Of a DNA stretch of 64,000 bases, positions 1 through 9,136 are shown piece by piece; within the stretch, counting starts at the first letter, position 1; every line of letters starts with the position of its first letter. Source of the DNA: Pelotomaculum isophthalicicum JI. GTDB taxonomy: Bacteria; Bacillota; Desulfotomaculia; Desulfotomaculales; Pelotomaculaceae. The position numbers and the translations under genes were made by a program. The notes below the pieces were generated by a model. That model was not told where the DNA came from. It searched no databases and saw nothing but the letters and a program-made list of their open reading frames with translations. The stretch covers positions 1 to 64,000 of the forward strand of contig NZ_JAKOAV010000004.1 in the NCBI RefSeq assembly GCF_029478095.1. The letters run 5' to 3'.

Positions 1-548
1 AAGCTTATGGGTCTCCATTCATCGTTTTTATCAAGACCACCCTCAGTCATTAAGGCATGTATATGCGGATTGAATTTTAAATTTCTCCCAAAGGTATGGA
101 CTACGATTACTATTCCAGGGGTTAAGTCTTTATTCTTCTTTTTCTCGCTTATGATGCTTTTCATAACTTGAGCTGCACTTTCTATTAATATCGGCAGCAT
201 CTCTCTATGCCAATAAAAATATGGCCGTAGTTCTTCGGCAATTGTCATAACAACATGCCGGTGGGGAACATCGACCATCTCTTTTGACATCTTCTCTACC
301 CATTTATCAGTGTATACCTTGCCGCATGAGGGGCAAAAACGGCTCTTGCAAGTGAATGGAACGATTTTCTTTTCTTTGCCTCCGCAATCTAAACACCAAT
401 ATTCTGCAAACCCGTTTTTGGGGTCTCCACATCCGAGGACTTTAGTGACAGCTTCTCTCTCACATTCACGGATTGCCGTTGAATACTTCTCTTCAAACTC
501 TGGCCAATTTATTTTAAGTATTTCTTTTATTTTCGACGAATATCTCAT
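1..548 (-). CDS. IS91-family transposase, 5' part (runs off the window)
   Basis: The minus strand is open from the ATG at 546-548 to the window edge (182 codons seen). The N-terminal part has paired CxxC motifs (CLDC near residue 56, CKSRFCPSC near 70-78), a zinc-binding domain. Further on come PHRHVVMT and FNPHIHALMTEGG, the HUH motif region of IS91/IS801-type transposases that move by single-strand rolling-circle transfer. The catalytic tyrosine and the C-terminus lie outside the window, so I cannot say whether the gene is intact. No terminal inverted repeats are expected for this family, and I could not place the upstream end of the element between the start codon and the spoIVA terminator. 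Confidence 0.85.
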   Translation of the reverse strand, partial: MRYSSKIKEILKINWPEFEEKYSTAIRECEREAVTKVLGCGDPKNGFAEYWCLDCGGKEKKIVPFTCKSRFCPSCGKVYTDKWVEKMSKEMVDVPHRHVVMTIAEELRPYFYWHREMLPILIESAAQVMKSIISEKKKNKDLTPGIVIVVHTFGRNLKFNPHIHALMTEGGLDKNDEWRPIS

Positions 549-618
549 GTTTAAATGTTACCATATTATGGTCTCACCGGGTACCCTCAAAAATGTATAC
601 TTTCCTAAACAAAAATAA

Positions 619-638
619 AACCGGCCTGGTGACCGGTT
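619..638 (-). terminator. Intrinsic terminator of spoIVA
   Basis: AACCGG and CCGGTT form a 6-bp stem with an 8-nt loop. On the minus strand it is followed by a T-rich tract (TTATTTTTG). It lies just past the spoIVA stop codon and separates this gene from the transposase. Confidence 0.75.
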
Positions 639-645
639 AATTTTC

Positions 646-2124
646 CTAAATTATTATACAAATCAGTCCGCCCGAGCCGTCGTTGACAATGCGCTGGAGT
701 GTTTCCTGCAGCTTTAGCTGGGCATTTTCCGGCATGCGCTGAATCTTGTTCTGAATCCCTTCCCTTACCAGGTCATGCACGGATTTGCCGAAGATTTCCG
801 ACTTCCAAATTTTCTGCGGGTTTTCCTCAAATTCATTCAACATATACCTGACTAATTCCTCGCATTGTTTCTCCGTGCCGATGATTGGGGTGATTTCAGT
901 AGTGATGTCTGCCTTGATCATGTGCAAAGACGGGGCGCTTGCCTTTAATCTCACCCCGAAGCGGTTGCCCTGGCGGATTAGTTCCGGTTCATCCAGGATG
1001 AGCTCATCCAGGGTCGGTGTTACCACGCCGTATCCCGCGCCTCTGACTTCACTCAGGGCGCTCGCCACCTTATCATACTCCCGCTTCGCCACACTCAGGT
1101 CCGTGACCAGGCGGAACAGGTCTTTCTCCCCTTCAACGTTAAACCCGGACTGCTCGCTCAGCACCTGATAGAACAGTTCCGCTGCTGATGTGACGTTAAT
1201 TGAAGCAGAGCCGGTGCCCATGTCCAAACTGCGCAGGGTGGCTTGATCGACGAAGTCATAATCTGCCAGAAATTCCACCGCCCCGTTGATATCCCTCAAC
1301 CTGCGGATGTTTTTGACAGTCTCCCGTACCGATTCCTCAAACTTCTGGCGAAGCCAGTGTTTGAAATCCAATACTTCAACCCAGGGAGGCAGGCTGATAT
1401 TAACTTCGTTGACCGGAAATTCATATAAGAGCTTTTCCAGTACATATAATATATCCGCCTGGGACATTTGGGAACAGTCGATGGGAATAACCGGCACATC
1501 GTATTTTTCACTTAATTCCGCGGCCATTTGCCTGGTTTCATCCGCATCCGGCGTTGTGGAATTAAAGAGAATAAGGAAAGGGCGGTTTATATCCTTCATT
1601 TCCTCAATTACTTTTTCTTCGGCTTCGATATAGCTTTCCCTGGGAATATCAGTGATTGACCCGTCAGTGGTAACAACCAGCCCCATTGTCGAATGCTCGG
1701 AAATTACTTTTCTGGTACCCACTTCAGCGGCTTCCTGAAAGGGGATCGGCTCTTCAAACCAAGGTGTCGACACCATCCGCGGCTCGTTTTCCTCTTCATA
1801 ACCAAGTGCGCCCTCGACACGGTAGCCTACACAATCAACCATTCTCATCTTGATATTCAAATTAGGAGTAATTTGGATTTCCACCGCCTCATTTGGAATA
1901 AACTTCGGCTCAGTGGTCATCACTGTTCGTCCGGCCCCGCTTTGGGGCAGTTCATCCTTGGCCCGCTCCCGGTCATAAATATTTTTCATGTTGGGTAAAA
2001 CCATCAATTCCATAAATCTCTTAATAAATGTGGATTTGCCGGTGCGGACGCCTCCAACCACACCGAGATAAAGATCCCCCCCGGTGCGTTCCGCAATATC
2101 GCGGAAAATATCGGTTTTTTCCAT
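646..2124 (-). CDS. spoIVA: Stage IV sporulation protein A (SpoIVA), spore-coat ATPase
   Basis: SpoIVA polymerises on the forespore surface using ATP and anchors the coat basement layer. The reading begins MEKTDIFRDIAERTGGD, followed by a Walker A motif GGVRTGKST near residue 22. From this ATG the protein is 492 aa, the length of the B. subtilis protein, and it ends in the family's GSGG-rich tail (DGSGGLICIII). An in-frame GTG two codons upstream sits too close to the GGAGGG ribosome site, so the ATG is preferred. The gene is the last of a block (gpsA, plsY, der) with the same neighbourhood as in Bacillus. Expression in the mother cell under sigma E is expected from the family; I saw no convincing sigma E promoter in the 300-bp upstream spacer. 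Confidence 0.97.
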   Translation of the reverse strand: MEKTDIFRDIAERTGGDLYLGVVGGVRTGKSTFIKRFMELMVLPNMKNIYDRERAKDELPQSGAGRTVMTTEPKFIPNEAVEIQITPNLNIKMRMVDCVGYRVEGALGYEEENEPRMVSTPWFEEPIPFQEAAEVGTRKVISEHSTMGLVVTTDGSITDIPRESYIEAEEKVIEEMKDINRPFLILFNSTTPDADETRQMAAELSEKYDVPVIPIDCSQMSQADILYVLEKLLYEFPVNEVNISLPPWVEVLDFKHWLRQKFEESVRETVKNIRRLRDINGAVEFLADYDFVDQATLRSLDMGTGSASINVTSAAELFYQVLSEQSGFNVEGEKDLFRLVTDLSVAKREYDKVASALSEVRGAGYGVVTPTLDELILDEPELIRQGNRFGVRLKASAPSLHMIKADITTEITPIIGTEKQCEELVRYMLNEFEENPQKIWKSEIFGKSVHDLVREGIQNKIQRMPENAQLKLQETLQRIVNDGSGGLICIII

Positions 2125-2430
2125 GTTCACACTCCCTCCCGGAAAGATTTAATAAAGATTTTCTCAAAAGGTGAATCCGTATGAAGCGCACGCATCCCTC
2201 CTCCACAAGAGAAAAAGTCATAATATTAAACTCATTCGTGAAACCTAGTCCACGGTTATTTTTTTCCAGTGGCATACAATAACAATATATATATATGGAG
2301 TGTTCTAAGTGAATATAACCTGGTAAATGAAAAAACCGAAAATATTTTTCCATTTTTATCCTATGATAATCCGATAAAAAACCCCCGTTTTGGCTTTATT
2401 GGGCCGACGGGGGTTCCTTCCGTTTTTGAT
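2125..2430. other. Spacer between gpsA and spoIVA
   Basis: This 306-bp stretch holds the spoIVA ribosome site, the gpsA terminator and an AT-rich run with a TATATATATA tract near 2286-2296. No gene is apparent. A spoIVA promoter should lie here, but no clear match to a sigma E consensus was found. Confidence 0.6.
2382..2413 (-). terminator. Intrinsic terminator of gpsA
   Basis: CCCCCGT (2382-2388) pairs with ACGGGGG (2407-2413). On the minus strand the stem is followed by a T tract (plus-strand A run at 2376-2381). It ends the der-plsY-gpsA transcript before spoIVA. Confidence 0.8.
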
Positions 2431-3477
2431 CTAATTATTATTCAGCAGTTTGACAGTCATCTTGGCCACTTCTTCCATTTCCCTGGTACGTCCCCTGCTC
2501 ATCAGGTTGTTAACAGCGGTACCTGGGGCAAGTCCCTCGAAGAGTACCTTGTAGATTTGATCAGTTATAGGCATTTCAACAGCATACCGCGCGGAAAGCT
2601 GGTGGGCGGCACGAGTTGTGCGGACACCTTCTACTACCATATCAACCAACTCTAAAGCTTCTTCAACCGAACTTCCTTTACCGATGGCAATACCTGCCCG
2701 CCGGTTGCGGCTGTGCATGCTGGTGCAAGTAACAATCAAGTCGCCCACGCCGGCCAAGCCGGCAAAAGTAAGCGGGTTGGCGCCCATGATTACGCCTAGA
2801 CGGGTGATTTCCGCCAAACCACGTGTCATCAAAGCTGCTTTAGTATTGTCGCCAAAGCTTAAGCCTTCAGCAATGCCCGTACCCAAAGCGATAATATTTT
2901 TCAGCGCGCCGCCCAGCTCCACTCCGAGCACATCTGGATTGGTATAAACTCTAAATCTATCACTCATAAATAATTCCTGTACATACTCGGCGGTTTCCAA
3001 CCGGTATGACGCCGCCACTACCGCTGTTGGAAGCTCCCGGCCGACTTCTTCAGCATGGCTGGGGCCGGACAGGCCAGCATATTTTTGCAGTAGTTCCGTA
3101 CCGGCTTCCTGAGCAAAAACTGCCGACATACTGCTAAGGCTCGTTTCTTCAATGCCTTTAGCAGTATTAACATATATCGTGTCATTTTTAAGAAAAGGAC
3201 GGCTTTGGCGTACGACCTCGCGAAAAGCATGTGACGGCACACCAAAAACAACTACCCTGGCTTTCCGGAATGCTCGCTCCAGATCAACAGTAACTTCAAT
3301 ATTCGGATGAATCGCCACGCCGGGCAGATAACGACTGTTTTCCCTGGTTATGTTTATTTCTTCAGCCAACTCCGGCCGGCGGGCATACATTATAACCCGG
3401 CGCCCCTTCTTGGCAAGAAGCGCCGCCAAGGCTGTAGCCCAACTCCCGGCGCCGATAACTCCGACATGTTCCTTCAC
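2431..3477 (-). CDS. gpsA: NAD(P)H-dependent glycerol-3-phosphate dehydrogenase
   Basis: GpsA reduces dihydroxyacetone phosphate to sn-glycerol-3-phosphate, the backbone for phospholipids. The N-terminus carries the Rossmann motif [13 protein letters not shown]. Further on are NTAKGIE, the GPSHAEEV substrate-site block and [13 protein letters not shown], all typical of the family. The GTG start ([11 protein letters not shown]) is preferred because AGGAGG lies 8 nt upstream; it gives 348 aa, the usual size. The next gene upstream, plsY, uses the product, so both early phospholipid steps are adjacent. Confidence 0.97.
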   Translation of the reverse strand: MKEHVGVIGAGSWATALAALLAKKGRRVIMYARRPELAEEINITRENSRYLPGVAIHPNIEVTVDLERAFRKARVVVFGVPSHAFREVVRQSRPFLKNDTIYVNTAKGIEETSLSSMSAVFAQEAGTELLQKYAGLSGPSHAEEVGRELPTAVVAASYRLETAEYVQELFMSDRFRVYTNPDVLGVELGGALKNIIALGTGIAEGLSFGDNTKAALMTRGLAEITRLGVIMGANPLTFAGLAGVGDLIVTCTSMHSRNRRAGIAIGKGSSVEEALELVDMVVEGVRTTRAAHQLSARYAVEMPITDQIYKVLFEGLAPGTAVNNLMSRGRTREMEEVAKMTVKLLNNN

Positions 3478-3521
3478 CCGTTTTACCTCCTGTTGCTTCA
3501 ATCTAATAATATGTCAGTATT

Positions 3522-4109
3522 TTAAAATAACTTCCTCACTCTGGACTCTGTCCCTGCAAGCAACCGCTTCATGTTTGGAATATGTTTATACACCGCGATA
3601 ATGGCAATAAAAACACCCAAAGCCAGATAAGGCCGCTCCAGGTGAAAAGCAAGCATAAGGAAGGGTATTGAAGACACTGCGAGAACAGAGCCTACCGATA
3701 CATATCTAGTGACAACCACGGTAAAAACCCAGATTGCCGCGGCTATAGCGCCGACAGGAAGGGAGATGGCGGCAATCACGCCCACCCCGGTGGCAACCAG
3801 CTTACCACCTTTAAAGCCCAGGAAAATAGGCCAACTGTGTCCGGTCAGCACCGCCATGGCTGAAAGGGCCACGAGTACAGGTCCGCCAAAGTGCTTAGCC
3901 AAAATGACCGCCAGCACCCCTTTACCGAGGTCCCCCGCCAGGGCTACGACCCCAGCCACCGGACCGGCGTTGCGCCACACATTGGTAGTGCCGACATTGC
4001 CGCTTCCCAGGTTACGTATATCAATCCCTTTCCAGTAACGGGCTGTCAGATAACTGGCGGGAATAGAGCCAATTAAGTAGCTAGCCAATACAACCCAGAA
4101 ATATTGCAC
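3522..4109 (-). CDS. plsY: Glycerol-3-phosphate acyltransferase PlsY
   Basis: PlsY is a membrane enzyme that transfers the acyl group of acyl-phosphate to glycerol-3-phosphate, giving lysophosphatidic acid. The 195-aa protein has several hydrophobic helices and the family motifs GSIPASYL, the GSGNVGTTNVWR loop near residue 36, and GFKGGKLVATGVG near 102. It starts at GTG with AAAGGAAG 8 nt upstream. Its neighbour gpsA supplies the acceptor, and plsC at 13.6 kb catalyses the next acylation. Confidence 0.97.
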   Translation of the reverse strand: MQYFWVVLASYLIGSIPASYLTARYWKGIDIRNLGSGNVGTTNVWRNAGPVAGVVALAGDLGKGVLAVILAKHFGGPVLVALSAMAVLTGHSWPIFLGFKGGKLVATGVGVIAAISLPVGAIAAAIWVFTVVVTRYVSVGSVLAVSSIPFLMLAFHLERPYLALGVFIAIIAVYKHIPNMKRLLAGTESRVRKLF

Positions 4110-4151
4110 GATATTAACTTCCTTTCAATTTAGCAAACCGGTTATCATTCT

Positions 4152-5477
4152 CTACTGTTCTTCTTTAGAGCGCCTGCGCAAGCCGAACCAAATCGGTGTT
4201 CCTTCAAATCCATAAGCGTTTCTAAACTGGTTTTCCAGGTAACGGCGGTAGGAAAAATGCATCAACTCCGGGTCATTGACAAACAAGATGAACTTAGGCG
4301 GTTTAACCCCGCCCTGTGTGGCATACATAATTTTCAACCGCCTGGTCTTGTCTCCCGGCGGGGGATTTTGCATGACAGCTTCCTTGATCAGGCTGTTGAT
4401 GTTAGGAGTGCTTAACCTCATGGAGTGCTGCCCTGCGACAAAATCAACCTGTTCCAATACTCTGGGCACGCGCTGTCCGGTTAGCGCTGAGGTAAAAACG
4501 ACCGGGGCATATTGCATAAAACTTAACTCATCACGTATTTTTTTAGTAAAGCGGTTCATCGTGCGGTCATCTTTTTTAATCAGATCCCATTTATTTACCA
4601 CTATTACCAATGCTTTTCCCGCTTCATGGGCATATCCGGCGATGCGCTTGTCCTGGTCTGTAACACCTTCAACGGCATCCAGCACAATTAATACGACATC
4701 GCTCCGGTCAACAGCTCTTAACGCTCTAATCGCGCTGTATTTTTCCGCAAGTCCGCCGACCTTGTTTTTACGCCGCATGCCAGCTGTGTCGATGATGACA
4801 TAAAGCCTGCCGTCCCGCTCAAAAGGAGTATCGATAGCGTCGCGGGTAGTACCGGATATTTTGCTGACAATTACCCGCTCCTCGCCTAAAATGGTATTGA
4901 CTAAAGAAGACTTGCCCACATTGGGGCGGCCGATCACCGCGATCTTGATTGTGTCTGCCGGGTACTCATCCTCACCTTCCGGAGGAAGCAGTTCAACCAG
5001 CCTGTCCAGCAAGTCACCAGTGTTGAGACCTTCCGCCGCCGACACTGGAACCGGCTCCCCCAGACCCAGACGATAGAACTCATATAGCTGGGTTTGGGAA
5101 TTAAAATTTTCAATCTTGTTAGCAACAAGTATAGCCTGCTTTTCCGAACGGCGAATGAGCGTGGCCGCTTCTTCATCATCAGGATTCAACCCTGCCCTGG
5201 CGTCAACAACAAACAGTATTACATTGGCCTCCTGTATGGCGAGCTCAATCTGTCGACGGACCCCCCGGTTGATTTCCCCGTTTTCCTGAAAATCCAGCCC
5301 TCCTGTATCCACCAGGGTAAAACTGCGGCCTGCCCATTCGGCATCCAGATAAAGACGGTCTCTGGTTACTCCAGGCTCATCTTCAACTATAGCCACCCGG
5401 CTGCCGACAATGCGGTTAAAAAGGGTTGACTTGCCCACATTGGGCCGCCCCACTATTGCTACTACCGGTTTGGGCAC
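4152..5477 (-). CDS. der: Ribosome assembly GTPase Der (EngA)
   Basis: Der binds the 50S subunit during late assembly. It has two consecutive G domains, each with a P-loop GRPNVGKS (near residues 8 and 183), DTGG/DTAG switch motifs and NKxE / NKWD guanine-specificity motifs. A C-terminal KH-like domain ends near residue 436. The length of 441 aa is typical. The GTG start has GGGAGG 9 nt upstream. It lies in the conserved der-plsY-gpsA-spoIVA order. Confidence 0.97.
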   Translation of the reverse strand: MPKPVVAIVGRPNVGKSTLFNRIVGSRVAIVEDEPGVTRDRLYLDAEWAGRSFTLVDTGGLDFQENGEINRGVRRQIELAIQEANVILFVVDARAGLNPDDEEAATLIRRSEKQAILVANKIENFNSQTQLYEFYRLGLGEPVPVSAAEGLNTGDLLDRLVELLPPEGEDEYPADTIKIAVIGRPNVGKSSLVNTILGEERVIVSKISGTTRDAIDTPFERDGRLYVIIDTAGMRRKNKVGGLAEKYSAIRALRAVDRSDVVLIVLDAVEGVTDQDKRIAGYAHEAGKALVIVVNKWDLIKKDDRTMNRFTKKIRDELSFMQYAPVVFTSALTGQRVPRVLEQVDFVAGQHSMRLSTPNINSLIKEAVMQNPPPGDKTRRLKIMYATQGGVKPPKFILFVNDPELMHFSYRRYLENQFRNAYGFEGTPIWFGLRRRSKEEQ

Positions 5478-5507
5478 CGGCCTTCACCTCCCAAATAACT
5501 TGGCCAT

Positions 5508-6824
5508 TCACAGGTTGGCGTATGGCAGCAAGACTTCAATCAATTGCCGTGGACCGTCAGCCACTGCAATCGGTTTTTTCAAGCGCCGGGAAAGCTCCGG
5601 CAAAGTCATTCCATCTAAGAATACTTCTTCATCTTTTTTAAACATTACCGCCGGAAGCACAAGGAGATCCCCGATCTTGCCGGGATCAAGCTGGGTGCTC
5701 AAATCCTGACCGGTAATCAAACCGGCTACAGTAATTTGCTTGCCAAAAAAATGATTATTGATAACTGAGATTGAAACATCCAGTCCTTTGATGTCATTAA
5801 GCACGTCCGCCACTGGCTTAAGCGCCTTTTCACCGAGAATGCCGGTAGCTAAAGTAGCCTTGAGTTGGGGTGCTCTTTGGGGCAATCTTGTTTTAATAAC
5901 CTCCCACTCATCCTGAAAAAGACGGGTTAAACCAACCCCGTTTTCCACCTGGGGAAATCCGGCATATCTTTCCGCGTTGGGAATTTGTTCACCGGACAAC
6001 AGGTAAAATTCATCCGAAGCGAAAACGAACGGGTTTTTCAGCCGTTCAATACAATCGTCCTGCTTACGGGTAACCCATTGTACCAATCGCGCCGCTTCAT
6101 CGATATTGAAAACCCGCAGTGGAAAACAACCCTGTCTGAACCTGGTCAGTCCAACCGGCACCAAAGCCATGGAACTGACTGCCGGCCATAGGCTAACCAG
6201 GTCGTCTAAAGTCCTTTCAAGCTCTTTTTTATCATTTATTCCGGGACAAAGCACTACCTGGGTATGCATTTCTATTCCTGCCCCGGCCAGGTATTTAAGC
6301 TGTTCTAAAATCAACCCGGCTTTTTTGTTTCCAAGCATCCGCTCTCTTAATTCCGGGTTAGTCGTATGAACCGATATGTACAAAGGACTTAGCCTTTGTC
6401 TGGCAATCCTTCGCAATTGATCATCCCGCAGGTTGGTAAGAGTAATAAAATTACCGCTTAAAAAAGAAAGCCGGTAGTCGTCATCCTTTAAATAAAGCGT
6501 CCTCCGCATGTTGGGAGGCATTTGGTCAACAAAACAAAAAAGGCATCTATTAGCGCATTGGACTGTGGGTCCGAAGTTACCCGGGCCGAAATCAATGCCC
6601 AGAGGCTCGTCATAATCTTTTTCAACATCCAGATCCCAACGGGTGCCGTCTCGCTTCGCTATAATGATATCCAAACTTTCGTCAGTTTCTAAAAAACGGA
6701 GGTCTATTAAATCCCGCACTTGTTCACCGTTTATCCGTACTATCCGGTCACCCGGTTCCAGCCCAAGTTCACCGGCAATACTGCCCGGTTCCACCCTGAA
6801 TACTTCCAACCCCAGTTGCCTCAT
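5508..6824 (-). CDS. DUF512 family radical-SAM-like iron-sulfur protein with PDZ-like N-terminus
   Basis: The protein begins with a PDZ-like segment (LEPGDRIVRINGEQV). Near residue 95 comes the cysteine motif CANRCLFCF (Cx3Cx2C) followed by VDQMP, the signature of the DUF512/TIGR03279 family. The cysteine spacing matches a radical-SAM [4Fe-4S] site, but no substrate is known to me. The ATG start (MRQLGLEVFRV) is preferred because a GGGAGGGG site lies upstream; a longer reading of 455 codons is possible. The gene sits directly upstream of der in transcription order, a frequent arrangement in Clostridia. Confidence 0.85.
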   Translation of the reverse strand: MRQLGLEVFRVEPGSIAGELGLEPGDRIVRINGEQVRDLIDLRFLETDESLDIIIAKRDGTRWDLDVEKDYDEPLGIDFGPGNFGPTVQCANRCLFCFVDQMPPNMRRTLYLKDDDYRLSFLSGNFITLTNLRDDQLRRIARQRLSPLYISVHTTNPELRERMLGNKKAGLILEQLKYLAGAGIEMHTQVVLCPGINDKKELERTLDDLVSLWPAVSSMALVPVGLTRFRQGCFPLRVFNIDEAARLVQWVTRKQDDCIERLKNPFVFASDEFYLLSGEQIPNAERYAGFPQVENGVGLTRLFQDEWEVIKTRLPQRAPQLKATLATGILGEKALKPVADVLNDIKGLDVSISVINNHFFGKQITVAGLITGQDLSTQLDPGKIGDLLVLPAVMFKKDEEVFLDGMTLPELSRRLKKPIAVADGPRQLIEVLLPYANL

Positions 6825-6882
6825 GGGGCAACCCCTCCCAGCCGCTGTTCTCAAACCATTATCTATAAATTCCATAATATAG

Positions 6883-7347
6883 TCAAGTGAGTTTTCCTGT
6901 CACTTCTTTTTGATCACTTACTAATTGGCTTAGAGAAACATATATCTTTTTGAAACAGGCAATAATAATTGCTCTTCCCAGCGGGGCTAACAAGGCGGAA
7001 TGGCATAAACGCCAGCCTGTTCGAACAAAGCTGTTCTCCTTGAATTTAATATTCACTAGATATAGCTCATCCGGCGCTCGTTTAAAAATACTAATAATAC
7101 TTTCGATCAAACGGTTGATCAATTCACGATCACCTTTAACGGAGAGGGCAAATATCTTATTTCCTTGTTTGTCTTCTCCCAGGGATATTATAACGCCTTC
7201 ACTATTTTGGTTTGAATTCATGAAAGGAAGATTCCACAATACGCTTACTGCAGACTCTTTCCCCTCCGGCAGCATGCCTGAATGAATCGCGCCGGCCAAA
7301 CCGGCGATAGGGAATTTACTGCTGCTGAAGTATAGTATTTTTTTCAA
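6883..7347 (-). CDS. DUF3189 family protein, diverged copy
   Basis: This is the second of two tandem paralogues. It aligns with its neighbour over the start (KKILYFSSS against MKIIYHCYGG), the IHSGMLPEG/IHLGLLPVD block and the tail. The YHCYGGAHSS motif of the first copy is replaced by YFSSSKFPIAG, so the cysteine and histidine are lost. A TTG start with GGTGG 5 nt upstream gives about 154 aa and overlaps the end of the first copy by about 30 nt, which suggests translational coupling. Function is unknown; the family is common in spore-forming Firmicutes. Confidence 0.75.
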   Translation of the reverse strand: MKKILYFSSSKFPIAGLAGAIHSGMLPEGKESAVSVLWNLPFMNSNQNSEGVIISLGEDKQGNKIFALSVKGDRELINRLIESIISIFKRAPDELYLVNIKFKENSFVRTGWRLCHSALLAPLGRAIIIACFKKIYVSLSQLVSDQKEVTGKLT

Positions 7348-7807
7348 CGTTACCACCGATTGTTTTTTTAACTTTCCGGACCAAATTAATAACCTGTAAA
7401 TAAGCCGCCTGGGTGCCCAGGGTGACTATCGGACGCCCGATCTTTGTATAACCGCACCGTCTGGAAAGATAACCGCCTAATTTCATTGTCCAATTCACAT
7501 TTTTCATTACGTCAACCAGTAAATATTCTTCCTGCGGTATATCAAAAATGCCGGCCAAACCTTTGAAAACGCTTTGAAACACAAGCGGCCTGCCGCGACA
7601 CGCTGAAAAATATATCTCATTCCCGGATTCATCCAGACCCATAAAAAAAATATGCCCGTGCTCATCGTTTTCCTGCCGGTCATAAAATGGTATTTCCCAG
7701 AATTCTTTTAGGACAGGCACACGGTCCACGGGTAATAAACCCAAATGGATTGAAGCGGCTGTGACCGAGGAATGCGCGCCGCCGTAACAATGGTAGATTA
7801 TTTTCAT
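7316..7807 (-). CDS. DUF3189 family protein
   Basis: The 163-aa protein begins MKIIYHCYGGAHSS, the family's N-terminal motif, and has a GRPIVTLGTQAAY block near residue 122. The ATG has GAGGAG 9 nt upstream. It is followed by a diverged paralogue and preceded by the two YIEGIA-linked genes, so the four probably share a transcript. DUF3189 proteins have no established biochemical role that I can name; context suggests a function in sporulation or the cell envelope. Confidence 0.85.
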   Translation of the reverse strand: MKIIYHCYGGAHSSVTAASIHLGLLPVDRVPVLKEFWEIPFYDRQENDEHGHIFFMGLDESGNEIYFSACRGRPLVFQSVFKGLAGIFDIPQEEYLLVDVMKNVNWTMKLGGYLSRRCGYTKIGRPIVTLGTQAAYLQVINLVRKVKKTIGGNVEKNTILQQQ

Positions 7808-7821
7808 CGATTTATGCTCCT

Positions 7822-8013
7822 CTAATGCCGGATAATTATAAGGGTTCCGTTCTCCAAATCATGCACCGTCGCGTCCAGCATTCTTGACAAATAAAGGGCT
7901 ATCTTTTCTTGTTTTTCTTCGTCTCTGGCAAAAAAAATGGGGGCGCCCCCGCCGACTTCCTCCATATTAAGGGTGATTACAGCTAAGATTGTTCCCGAAG
8001 GCGCGTTAAGCAA
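7822..8013 (-). CDS. Small YIEGIA-associated (capping-complex subunit) protein
   Basis: This is a 63-aa protein with a glycine-rich GGGAPIF segment near residue 21 and an alternating hydrophobic pattern. Proteins of this kind are found beside YIEGIA genes and have been named capping-complex subunits. The TTG start has AAGGTGAG a few bases upstream. It begins 6 nt after the YIEGIA stop codon. The assignment rests on size, motif and neighbour, not on known function. Confidence 0.65.
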   Translation of the reverse strand: MLNAPSGTILAVITLNMEEVGGGAPIFFARDEEKQEKIALYLSRMLDATVHDLENGTLIIIRH

Positions 8014-8019
8014 TTCATC

Positions 8020-8946
8020 TCACCTTCTTCTCAACTGACTTGACGCTTGGTTCGCATTTAGCGGCTTGCTCCTGGCGCTCTCCAGCACCGGCGTGAGTTT
8101 TATAGCGGCAATTAACTTTTCGATGTCCTTATGTACAGGTACAATATAAAGCCCAACATCACCGGTATCCGGGTTCTTCCTGGCTAGAGGGGTAAATTCA
8201 GGCAAGTCCACATCTTTCTTTGTTCCCAAGAAAACCGCCGCGGTAAAGGCAATCGCCGTCCGCTGTCCGATATCGTGAATAGTGGCACGCGCGTTGCTAT
8301 CTCTGGGTTTGATCCTCACAGCTAATCCGTCTCGCAATATTTTATCCCGCATTGACTTTAGGCCAATATTAACCAAGCCAATCTCGTCAACTTTTAAGAT
8401 GCCCTCCTCAAAGCTCAATCTTGCAGGTACAACATCACATATATCACCGATTAACTCGCCCGACATAAAATAATAGCTGGCGTAGAGCATGAGGAAGGCT
8501 GCGAATACCGCGGCCGGGATGCCGCCAAACTGGGCGGCAAAAGCGGTAATGAGGGATGTCCCCATCACCAGATAGTTCCTTGCTTCAAAAGTCCTCGCTA
8601 TTCCTTCGATGTAGTCCAGACCTCTTTTTACCAATTCTGTTTTCTCCAGGCTTTCCAATGTTTGCCGCTCCACATTGCGAATTTCCCGGAATTGCTGCGC
8701 GGCCAATGATAAAAAAGTCACTGCCACAAAATCGGGTTTCAATAGAGCGGGAACAGCGACCGCCCCCAAAGCGGAAGCAATTAAGCCAAGTGCCGTATGG
8801 GTCAGATAGCCGTGCGGGTACCCGGGATATTGACGGTAGTCAATCCGCAGCAAAATGATTCGGGACGCAGTGCCGGCTAGGACACCGATCAATATCACAG
8901 CCAGGTAATCAGGATAATAATGTGACAGTCCCGTCACCCCCTGCAA
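8020..8946 (-). CDS. YIEGIA family membrane protein
   Basis: The name motif is visible as GLDYIEGIARTFEARNY near residue 110-125. The protein has hydrophobic segments near residues 15-32 (DYLAVILIGVLAG), 50-70 and 130-160, so it is probably a membrane protein. The C-terminal part is soluble and includes a VGLYIVPVHKD segment. Two TTG starts are possible; the one at 8946 has GGAG 5 nt upstream, while the one at 8979 has no clear ribosome site. The family is known mainly from spore-forming Firmicutes and has no firm function. Confidence 0.8.
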   Translation of the reverse strand: MQGVTGLSHYYPDYLAVILIGVLAGTASRIILLRIDYRQYPGYPHGYLTHTALGLIASALGAVAVPALLKPDFVAVTFLSLAAQQFREIRNVERQTLESLEKTELVKRGLDYIEGIARTFEARNYLVMGTSLITAFAAQFGGIPAAVFAAFLMLYASYYFMSGELIGDICDVVPARLSFEEGILKVDEIGLVNIGLKSMRDKILRDGLAVRIKPRDSNARATIHDIGQRTAIAFTAAVFLGTKKDVDLPEFTPLARKNPDTGDVGLYIVPVHKDIEKLIAAIKLTPVLESARSKPLNANQASSQLRRR

Positions 8947-9007
8947 ATAATCTCCACTCCATGGCGAACGGCCGAACAATTACGCCGTTGGCGCCCTTTG
9001 GGTATAC

Positions 9008-9026
9008 AACGCGGCTCATGTTCGGC
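9008..9026. repeat. 19-bp direct repeat, copy 1
   Basis: AACGCGGCTCATGTTCGGC occurs here and again at 11335-11353 in the same orientation. Both copies are preceded by CCTTTGG and followed by (G/T)CCATA. The two copies bracket the spoIIP-like and DUF1614 genes. No family is recognised. Confidence 0.7.
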
Positions 9027-9045
9027 GCCATAATTGTTTGAGCTC

Positions 9046-9082
9046 TGAGACCGGACTGCGGCGCGCCGCTAGTCCGGTCTCA
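9046..9082. terminator. Long GC-rich hairpin, possible terminator
   Basis: TGAGACCGGACT (9046-9057) is perfectly complementary to AGTCCGGTCTCA (9071-9082), and the middle GCGGCGCGCCGC is itself a palindrome. A TTTTT run follows on the plus strand, yet all nearby genes are on the minus strand, where only a weak T-run follows. It could end the spoIIP transcript in part or be a mobile palindrome. Confidence 0.5.
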
Positions 9083-9136
9083 TTTTTCGAGTGGTTCTGA
9101 TATCGGCGCGTTAGTAAACATGGTAGGCAGACAACA

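Noticed and set aside
310-618. Plus-strand frame of 102 codons at the window start
   Set aside because: It is antisense to the IS91-type transposase and has no recognisable motif.
2021-2353. 110-codon minus-strand frame overlapping the spoIVA start
   Set aside because: Its second half is the spoIVA sequence read in another frame, and the rest has no family resemblance or good ribosome site.
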